9,662 nt of DNA from Dehalococcoidia bacterium. Its GTDB lineage: Bacteria > Chloroflexota > Dehalococcoidia > Dehalococcoidales > CSSed11-197. The notes under the pieces were generated by a model that saw nothing but the letters and a program-made list of their open reading frames with translations, was not told the origin of the DNA and made no database searches. The stretch is from assembly GCA_003552785.1 (NCBI GenBank), contig PUOQ01000105.1, forward strand, positions 1 to 9,662. Direction: 5' to 3'. Below, piece after piece: positions 1 through 5,644 of the stretch (position 1 is the stretch's first letter; each line of letters opens with the position of its first letter). A program made the position numbers and the translations under genes.

Positions 1-9
1 ATGAGTAAA

Positions 10-86
10 TGGCGACCCCGAGGGGATTCGAACCCCTGATCTCCACCGTGACAGGGTGGCATGTTAGGCCGCTACACCACGGGGCC
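10..86 (-). tRNA. tRNA-Asp (anticodon GTC)
   Basis: A complete 77-nt cloverleaf can be folded on the minus strand. The acceptor stem pairs GGCCCCG with CGGGGTC, the anticodon stem CCACC/GGTGG encloses the loop CTGTCAC, and the T arm is AGGGG-TTCGAAT-CCCCT. The anticodon GTC (plus-strand 50-52) reads Asp codons GAC/GAU. The discriminator base is G, and a 10-25 G-U pair closes the D stem; both are usual in tRNA-Asp. The 3' CCA is encoded in the DNA. The gene lies at the window edge, so any downstream terminator or further tRNA genes are out of view. Confidence 0.97.
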
Positions 87-105
87 ACAAATAAACTATT
101 GATAG

Positions 106-135
106 AGTTTACCAAGAACATGTTATAGATGTCAA
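106..135 (-). promoter_or_regulatory. Putative sigma-A/sigma-70 promoter of tRNA-Asp
   Basis: On the minus strand a perfect -35 box TTGACA (plus-strand 130-135) is followed after 18 bp by TAAACT (plus-strand 106-111), a 4/6 match to the -10 consensus. Transcription would start near position 99 and give a 5' leader of about 12 nt on the tRNA precursor, suitable for RNase P processing. The -35 match is strong, the -10 match only fair. Confidence 0.55.
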
Positions 136-149
136 AATATAAGAATTAA

Positions 150-179
150 TTGACAACTAAAACACCCTGTAGCTAAAAT
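150..179 (+). promoter_or_regulatory. Putative promoter of the glmM-glmU-like operon
   Basis: A perfect -35 box TTGACA (150-155) is separated by 18 bp from TAAAAT (174-179), which matches the -10 consensus in 5 of 6 bases. The expected transcription start, about 7 nt after the -10 box, falls at about 186, which is the A of the ATG of the first gene. If this promoter is used the mRNA is leaderless. A weaker alternative upstream pair, TTGATA (99-104) and TATAGA (124-129) with a 19-bp spacer, would give a leader of about 50 nt. Confidence 0.55.
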
Positions 180-185
180 CCAACC

Positions 186-1490
186 ATGAAACTCTTTGGA
201 ACATCCGGCATTCGTTTAAAGGCAAATGAATACCTGTTGCAGCTTGGGCTTAAAGTAGGCCTGGTTACAGGTCGCAGGTACAAAAGGATTATTACAGGTT
301 GCGATAGCCGAACCTCGTCTCCATCTTTAAAAAATGCTTTAATCGCCGGCCTTTGCGGAGCAGGTGCTTGTGTACATGATGCGGGAATTATCACATCTCC
401 GGCTCTGGCCTACGCAGCCAGGTATTTCGACGCGGGAGTAATGGTCACTGCTTCCCATAATCCAGCTGATTACAATGGATTTAAACTGTTTAACCCAGAT
501 GGCTTTGCCTTTGATTATTCACAGCAAAAGGAAATTGAAGAAAAGATTTTAAATAACAAGTTAAGTTCGGCGCCGTGGCAAGAAATTAGCAGTCCTGAAC
601 CATACCCTCAGGCCATCGAGCAACATGTAAATCATATCCTGAAAAACTTTCCTGAAAAGTATGATGTAAAAATTGTGCTTGACTGTGGAGGTGGTGCAGG
701 CTCAGTTGAAACACCCGTTCTATTAAGAATGTTGGGGTGTGACGTTATTGAGTTAAACTGTGAACCCCGGGGAGTTTTTCCACGCCCCCCGGAGCCTGTC
801 GAAGCCAATCTTGGGGAACTAATAAAGAAAGTTCTGCAGCACAAAGCGGACCTTGGACTGGCTCACGATGGCGATGCTGACCGTTTAGTGGCAGTTGATG
901 ACAAGGGTAGATATATCGATGGTGATATATTAATGGTGATGCTGGCCCGCAGCATTAATGCACAAAGTGTTGTTACCACACTTGATGCATCTATGTTGAT
1001 TGAAGAGGAAAAAAGTTTTTCCATAAAACGCACCCCGATCGGTGATAATCATGTTTCTTTAGCTCTAAAGTCATGGGGCGACTTTGGGGGGGAGCCTTCA
1101 GGTTCCTGGATTTTTCCACATGTTTCTTATTGCCCTGATGGAATCTTTGCAGCTGCTCAAATGGCATCGCTTGCAAGCAAGCAAAATATTTCCCATGCAG
1201 TTGACAGCTTTCCCAGGTATCCAATTATTCGTGGCTCTGTAGACAGTAAAGGAAGGGAATTTAACCCGATTAAAGCACAGTTAATGAATATGGAAGCTGA
1301 AAGTTTTATTGATATCGATGGCATTAAAATGTTTTTTAAGGACGCCCGATTGCTTGTGCGTGCATCCGGAACCGAGCCTAAAATACGTATCACGGCTGAA
1401 GCAAAAACAAAGGAAAATGCCAGAGCTTTATATAATGAATCGGTTGACATAATCAATAATGCTCTTAATGAAAGTGGTGTAAATTCATGA
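186..1490 (+). CDS. glmM: Phosphoglucosamine mutase / phosphomannomutase family protein, archaeal GlmM-like
   Basis: This is a 434-residue alpha-D-phosphohexomutase, expected to interconvert glucosamine-6-phosphate and glucosamine-1-phosphate (or mannose phosphates) in the cytoplasm. All four family loops are visible: the phosphoserine loop TASHNP (88-93, catalytic Ser90), the Mg-binding loop DGDADR (228-233), the sugar-binding loop GGEPSGS (301-307) and the phosphate-binding loop RASGTEPKIR (392-401). The start is fixed by the family N-terminus FGTSGIR just after Met1. The Gly that normally follows GIR is Leu here. GEPSG, rather than the GEQSGH of ordinary bacterial GlmM, and the short length point to the archaeal-type GlmM/ManB group. 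The stop codon overlaps the next gene by ATGA, and that neighbour is GlmU-like, which favours a glucosamine substrate. No Shine-Dalgarno site precedes the ATG. Phosphomannomutase or phosphoglucomutase activity cannot be excluded. Confidence 0.85.
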   Translation: MKLFGTSGIRLKANEYLLQLGLKVGLVTGRRYKRIITGCDSRTSSPSLKNALIAGLCGAGACVHDAGIITSPALAYAARYFDAGVMVTASHNPADYNGFKLFNPDGFAFDYSQQKEIEEKILNNKLSSAPWQEISSPEPYPQAIEQHVNHILKNFPEKYDVKIVLDCGGGAGSVETPVLLRMLGCDVIELNCEPRGVFPRPPEPVEANLGELIKKVLQHKADLGLAHDGDADRLVAVDDKGRYIDGDILMVMLARSINAQSVVTTLDASMLIEEEKSFSIKRTPIGDNHVSLALKSWGDFGGEPSGSWIFPHVSYCPDGIFAAAQMASLASKQNISHAVDSFPRYPIIRGSVDSKGREFNPIKAQLMNMEAESFIDIDGIKMFFKDARLLVRASGTEPKIRITAEAKTKENARALYNESVDIINNALNESGVNS

Positions 1491-2692
1491 AAGCTGTAAT
1501 ACTGGCTGCTGGTGAAGGCTCCCGCATGAGGCCACTTACCAACAACCGGCCAAAGGTCATGTTGCCGGTTGCAGGAAAGCCAATTATTGAGCATTTGCTG
1601 GTCAATTTGATCAAAGCAGACTGCAAAGAATTTATATTTGTAGTTGGTTATCGAAGCGAACGGGTAAAACACTATTTTTATGACGGTTTACCATGGGGAG
1701 TTCATATAGATTATTGCCACCAGCCGGAAGCTGTTGGCACCGCAGATGCAGTAGAGCGGCTTAAAGATATGGTCGGGGATAGATTTTTAGTTGTAAACGG
1801 AGATTCAATTTTTACGCCCCAGGATTTGAAGGAATTCTTAGATAAACCTGATGCAAAAATGGGCGTAGCCAAAGTCAGTGATTCCCTCGGCCTGGGTGTA
1901 ATTGAAACTAACGGTAGAAGTATAACCCGCATCCATGAGAAAACAGACTCTCCTCCAACGAACCTTGCCAACGCGGGTTTATATAGTTTCACATCAGACA
2001 TATTTAAAGCTATCAACATGTTACCACCATCAATCCGGGGTGAATATGAATTACCCGATGCAATACAAAAGCTTATCGACAATGGTTTTGATTTTGGCTG
2101 GAATGAAATATCCTCCTGGCTTACCTACACTTATCCCTGGGACTTGCTGAATCCTGATGGACGAATGCTGGAGAACCTTGAATATGAAATACAGGGCATT
2201 ATCGAAAACAATGCCATTCTAAAAGGCGATGTGGCTGTTGGTGCTGGCACCATAATTCGCTCCGGCAGTTATATTGTGGGCCCTGCCGTAATAGGAGAGA
2301 ACTGTGATATCGGCCCCTCTAGTTACATACGACCATTTACTTCGATCGGTAATGGCTGTCACATCGGCACATGCGTGGAAATAAAAAACTCTATTATTAT
2401 GGACAATAGCAGGATTCCACATTTTACCTATATAGGGGATAGTGTTATAGGAGAGGAGTGCAACTTCGGTGCCGGCACACAAATTGCCAACCTGCGCTTT
2501 GATCAACAAAACATTGAAGTTAATGGTAAAGATACCAAACGGCGTAAATTGGGTTCCATTATTGGTGACAACGTAAAAACCGGCATTAATGCCAGTATCA
2601 ATGCCGGTACAGTTATATGCAACGATACAATAATCGGACCTGGCGTTCTGGCAAGTGGCTATTATCCCCCTTCAAGCCGTGTATTTCGGTAG
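1487..2692 (+). CDS. glmU: Bifunctional sugar-1-phosphate nucleotidylyltransferase / acetyltransferase, archaeal GlmU-like
   Basis: The 401-residue protein has two domains. Residues 1 to about 230 form a nucleotidyltransferase with the signature LAAGEGSRMRPLT (6-18) and PKVMLPVAGKP (22-32, Lys23 in the usual nucleotide-binding position). From about residue 237 to the end there is a left-handed beta-helix of hexapeptide repeats, with IPHFTYIGDS (310-319) carrying the likely acetyltransferase His312, then the RRKLG and GDNVKTGIN segments. This layout matches archaeal-type GlmU such as Sulfolobus tokodaii ST0452, which acetylates hexosamine-1-phosphate and couples it to UTP or dTTP. The expected product is UDP-GlcNAc, possibly UDP-GalNAc as well. 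The start ATG overlaps the upstream TGA (ATGA), with only a weak GTGGTG-like site before it, so translational coupling to the mutase is likely. Glucose-1-phosphate thymidylyltransferase is an alternative activity of the N-terminal domain. Confidence 0.85.
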   Translation: MKAVILAAGEGSRMRPLTNNRPKVMLPVAGKPIIEHLLVNLIKADCKEFIFVVGYRSERVKHYFYDGLPWGVHIDYCHQPEAVGTADAVERLKDMVGDRFLVVNGDSIFTPQDLKEFLDKPDAKMGVAKVSDSLGLGVIETNGRSITRIHEKTDSPPTNLANAGLYSFTSDIFKAINMLPPSIRGEYELPDAIQKLIDNGFDFGWNEISSWLTYTYPWDLLNPDGRMLENLEYEIQGIIENNAILKGDVAVGAGTIIRSGSYIVGPAVIGENCDIGPSSYIRPFTSIGNGCHIGTCVEIKNSIIMDNSRIPHFTYIGDSVIGEECNFGAGTQIANLRFDQQNIEVNGKDTKRRKLGSIIGDNVKTGINASINAGTVICNDTIIGPGVLASGYYPPSSRVFR

Positions 2693-2733
2693 TGTGTAAA
2701 AATAATTCTAAAAAATACAATTACTGGAATACA
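2693..2733. other. Short AT-rich spacer between convergent operons
   Basis: Only 41 bp separate the TAG of the glmU-like gene from the TAA (read on the minus strand) of the DUF3786-like gene. The spacer is AT-rich. I find no GC-rich hairpin followed by a T run in either direction, so no standard intrinsic terminator is apparent. Transcripts from the two operons may overlap at their 3' ends. Confidence 0.6.
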
Positions 2734-3366
2734 TTACATAACAATTTTCACCAGAGTCCATGTTAAAACTTCGCTTAGTATAGTAACATCTTCTTCGGGC
2801 AGGTATTTTATTATACTCGCGTCAAAAAGAATATTGCCAGCGGGTTCAAACTCCTCATCGCCAAACCACAATATAAAGCTAACGGGCACCCTGGGCAAAG
2901 CCTTAATCGTAATTGACTCATCACCATAGCTTGCTCTTATGCCGCCAAGTATCTCTCCGGCCTTTGTCAAGGTACCAGCCTTTTTAGAAAAGTATTTTTC
3001 AAGAGGAGTTATAGCGCGCTTCATAAATACCGGAAAGTAAATAAGCCCGGCCGGTAATTCCTGATAGCTAATTAGCTTGCCAGTTGTTAAATCCCTGGAA
3101 CTTAGATAAGTGCATTGTACTAAATAGTGCAAAATAAGCAGTTTTTCTCTGGGCGGCAATTCAGGATAAACAGAAATATCAGGCCAGCTGACTTCAACAA
3201 ACTTGTTTAAATAGCCTAATTGTATTACTTTCTCTTCATCTGGCTTGATTTTTCCACCGGCATTTTCAGCCAGAGTCTTAATACATGAGACATCTTTAAG
3301 TTTTTCCAACGCGATGGCCAGGGAAAGCTTAAAAGCTTCTTCAAAGTTTCTTTGTTCTGGTAACAT
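2734..3366 (-). CDS. DUF3786-like protein, last gene of the acs operon
   Basis: This is a 210-residue soluble protein with no signal peptide or membrane segment. The C-terminal part, GDEEF followed by NILFD, KYLPEED and a hydrophobic helix (about 169-205), resembles DUF3786, a family of unknown function that I recall near corrinoid and CODH/ACS genes. Only two cysteines (VSCIK near 28, VQCTY near 90) are present and there is no CxxC motif, so it is unlikely to bind a 4Fe-4S cluster by itself. It starts 26 bp after the acsE stop codon in the same direction, so it is almost certainly cotranscribed. The ATG has no Shine-Dalgarno site, and an in-frame TAA lies three codons upstream, so the start cannot be much earlier; reinitiation after acsE is possible. 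A role in CODH/ACS or corrinoid protein maturation is an inference from position only. Confidence 0.75.
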   Translation of the reverse strand: MLPEQRNFEEAFKLSLAIALEKLKDVSCIKTLAENAGGKIKPDEEKVIQLGYLNKFVEVSWPDISVYPELPPREKLLILHYLVQCTYLSSRDLTTGKLISYQELPAGLIYFPVFMKRAITPLEKYFSKKAGTLTKAGEILGGIRASYGDESITIKALPRVPVSFILWFGDEEFEPAGNILFDASIIKYLPEEDVTILSEVLTWTLVKIVM

Positions 3367-3392
3367 TAATCTATTTTAATTCAACATGGTTT

Positions 3393-4271
3393 CTAGATCT
3401 CCAGCCATGAATCTGAATAAAGGACTTTACCGCTGATAACCCGGTATGTTTTATAATATTCCATCTCCTTTTGATTCAATTTAGAAGGATCAGGGTCTTC
3501 ACCATCCATCATGCGGTGTACAAGATTTACCAGCTCAGGCATCTGGCCCCGGGCTATTTTTACCAGTTCTTCATCAAAAGTATCACAAATGGCTGCATGT
3601 AAACCATATTTCATAAAGGTTATTAATGACGTACGGTTAAAATAACCCCTGAGATGTGCTGGAACGCCATTTGAAATGTTGGAAAGGCCGACAATGGACC
3701 TGGCTTCAGGCGCTATTTCACCAAGCATGCTCATAAACTCAAGGCAGGCCTGCACCTGCACAATATCAACAGTTACAGGGGTTGAAATTGGATCAATCCA
3801 GATCCGGTCAGGAGTTATGCCAGCTTCGCCAGCTTTGTAAACCATATCTACAGCCAGCATGCACCTCTCATTGGCATCACGCGGCATTCCTTCAACCCCC
3901 CAGAGCAAACCTATCATATTAGCCTCGTACCTGTTAACCATGGGAAGCAGTCTTTCAAGCCTTTCCGGTTGAAGTGATACAGAATTAATCAACGCCGGTT
4001 TTCTTGCCACTTCAAGACCCGCTTGCATTGCATCAGCATTGGTAGTATCTAGGGAAAGGTGTAAAGGACTAACCCCTTGAACCGTATTAACCAACCATGG
4101 CATAAGCTCGGTCCCATCTTTGCGCGCCGGGCCAATATTGATATCAAGCATATCGGTCCCCGAATCAGTAAGCCTCCTGGCAAGATCGGCAACTGGTTCA
4201 ACATTACGCTCTTTAAAAGCTTTGCCCATAGTTTTGGATATGACGTTAATATTTTCACTGACAAGTATCAT
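3393..4271 (-). CDS. acsE: Methyltetrahydrofolate:corrinoid/iron-sulfur protein methyltransferase
   Basis: This is a 292-residue pterin-binding TIM-barrel enzyme. It transfers the methyl group of 5-methyl-tetrahydrofolate to the Co(I) cobalamin of the corrinoid/iron-sulfur protein, linking the folate branch to acetyl-CoA synthesis. Pterin-pocket residues align with the Moorella thermoacetica enzyme: LDTTN (Asp75), INS (Asn96), IDP (Asp160) and GLSNIS (Asn198). It is about 30 residues longer than the Moorella protein because of an extra charged segment at about 241-279, before the C-terminal LYSDSWLEI. The gene starts 11 bp after the acsC stop, and its GAGGAG ribosome site overlaps that stop. 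Dihydropteroate synthase, a related fold, is a common misannotation; the acs context and the GLSNIS motif argue against it. Confidence 0.9.
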   Translation of the reverse strand: MILVSENINVISKTMGKAFKERNVEPVADLARRLTDSGTDMLDINIGPARKDGTELMPWLVNTVQGVSPLHLSLDTTNADAMQAGLEVARKPALINSVSLQPERLERLLPMVNRYEANMIGLLWGVEGMPRDANERCMLAVDMVYKAGEAGITPDRIWIDPISTPVTVDIVQVQACLEFMSMLGEIAPEARSIVGLSNISNGVPAHLRGYFNRTSLITFMKYGLHAAICDTFDEELVKIARGQMPELVNLVHRMMDGEDPDPSKLNQKEMEYYKTYRVISGKVLYSDSWLEI

Positions 4272-4277
4272 AGGGTT

Positions 4278-4283
4278 CTCCTC
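4278..4283 (-). promoter_or_regulatory. Ribosome binding site of acsE overlapping the acsC stop
   Basis: On the minus strand GAGGAG (within AGAGGAGA) lies 6 nt before the acsE ATG, and its first base is the last base of the acsC TAG stop codon. The arrangement supports the acsE start and suggests translational coupling of AcsE to AcsC. Confidence 0.8.
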
Positions 4284-5626
4284 TATTTCCAGTTTTTAAG
4301 GAATGCTGGCAAGTGAGCCGCTTCTCTGGGGCCAATGTGTATTTCCCAACCTTCCAGTTCTTCTTCAAGTCCGCCGCTTTCAGCTGCTATATAGCCAGGT
4401 ATAATCATTTTTTTGTGATTAATTTTTTCAGCTATATTTGATTTCTTAACAAATTGAGCGATATTGTCGGCACTAAATTTACCGGCAGCCCAGGCTGTCA
4501 TTATGCTTAAACCTTCCGTGTCTTTTACCATTAAGTATGCCGGTACACGGCTGTTCTCTATTTCTCCGGACACTATAAAATAGGTTAGAGAAAAATTACT
4601 TGTCAATAAAACCGGTGAATGTTCATCCGGGCCATTAATCTCGTAAATACCTTCAGTAGTAGCCAGAGGCCTTTGGGGGTCAGTAAATATATTCATCCTG
4701 GCAACCAGTAACGGAAAAAGGGTTTCGCCCTGTAAGTCGGAAATAATGATTAATCCACCATATTTTGCAACGAAGATAGATGCAATTAAAGCTTCTTTCA
4801 TAGGATTGTCCGACATTTCTGCAGGGAAAGTAATGGTTGGGAAGCCCAGTGAGCGCATTTTCTTTAAAAGTGCAAAGCGGCGTATCGAGACGTGGTCTTC
4901 AAAGGCCTGTCTCAGCGATCGGGTTCCAGAGTCAACAACGAGGTCTTTAATTCCGGCATCTGTAATTTTTTCAGCAAGCTGTTTGACGTCTTCAAGGTTT
5001 TCTCCTTTTACCGCCAGGGGGCATTGATAGCTCGAAGACAGTTCTACCATTTTGTCAAGATTTTCCTGATTAGCTGCATATATAAGTGGCTTGTCTTCAC
5101 CAGCAACCTTGAGAGCTTCTTCCATTGCCTCTGAATCAAAGCTAACAAGTACCAGGGCAGCATCGCTTCCGTCTTTTATATGTTTAACCAGATTGGCAAA
5201 TTTAACCTTATCACCCGATGAGTTTTTAACAGCTATCAATTCAGCTTTCAGGGTTTCACCAACCCGTTCATAACGAAGGTTCTTAAACCGGTCTAACCGC
5301 CCGGAAATCTCGCTGTCACTCATGGTATCGGCAACCATAACAGCAATACCCGGTGGGTTTTCAAACCTCTTTTCATGACGAAACAACACCGTCTCTCCAC
5401 CGATTTTGACTGCACTGTTGCCACGGCCAATGGTTACTGTTCTTATGGGCGGTGCAGAAGCCTCTTCAAGTTTGCTTTTAACTTCATCAGTAATGTGAGG
5501 GCATTTCGACAATTCTGACTTGCCAGCTGCAAGACTCATGGCAAAGGCAAGACAGGTCGGCACGCCACAATCACCGCAATTTGTTTTTGGAAGAAGCTTG
5601 AATATTTCAATGCCGCTAAGTGCCAT
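4283..5626 (-). CDS. acsC: Corrinoid/iron-sulfur protein large (gamma) subunit
   Basis: This is a 447-residue methyl carrier of the acetyl-CoA pathway, about the same length as the Moorella protein. The N-terminal 4Fe-4S domain has Cys17, Cys20, Cys25 and Cys42 (NCGDCGVPTC and SKCPH), matching the known cluster ligands that deliver the electron for reductive reactivation of cobalt. A central TIM barrel is followed by a C-terminal cobalamin-binding domain with the segment TAWAAGKFSADNIAQF. The protein normally pairs with the small subunit AcsD, which is not encoded next to it. It accepts methyl from AcsE and donates it to the A-cluster of AcsB. The start is supported by AAGGAG 8 nt upstream and by the conserved N-terminus. 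The gene follows acsB by 18 bp. Confidence 0.95.
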   Translation of the reverse strand: MALSGIEIFKLLPKTNCGDCGVPTCLAFAMSLAAGKSELSKCPHITDEVKSKLEEASAPPIRTVTIGRGNSAVKIGGETVLFRHEKRFENPPGIAVMVADTMSDSEISGRLDRFKNLRYERVGETLKAELIAVKNSSGDKVKFANLVKHIKDGSDAALVLVSFDSEAMEEALKVAGEDKPLIYAANQENLDKMVELSSSYQCPLAVKGENLEDVKQLAEKITDAGIKDLVVDSGTRSLRQAFEDHVSIRRFALLKKMRSLGFPTITFPAEMSDNPMKEALIASIFVAKYGGLIIISDLQGETLFPLLVARMNIFTDPQRPLATTEGIYEINGPDEHSPVLLTSNFSLTYFIVSGEIENSRVPAYLMVKDTEGLSIMTAWAAGKFSADNIAQFVKKSNIAEKINHKKMIIPGYIAAESGGLEEELEGWEIHIGPREAAHLPAFLKNWK

Positions 5627-5634
5627 GGATTAAT

Positions 5635-5640
5635 CTCCTT
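5635..5640 (-). promoter_or_regulatory. Ribosome binding site of acsC
   Basis: On the minus strand AAGGAG lies 8 nt before the acsC ATG, in the 18-bp gap after acsB. It is the most canonical Shine-Dalgarno site in the operon and fixes the start. Confidence 0.85.
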
Positions 5641-5644
5641 TTCT

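Noticed and set aside
1157..1672. 171-codon minus-strand open frame across the glmM/glmU junction
   Set aside because: It is antisense to two well-supported genes, has no recognisable domain and no ribosome site, and spans their overlap; it is a shadow frame.
2693..2733. GTAA...TTAC inverted repeat in the convergent spacer as a terminator
   Set aside because: The stem is only 4 bp, with a loop of about 21 nt and no following T run; it is likely chance.
3393..4271. Reading the 292-residue barrel as dihydropteroate synthase or as AcsD
   Set aside because: Pterin residues and GLSNIS match the AcsE group; AcsD has different conserved segments, and the operon context supports AcsE.
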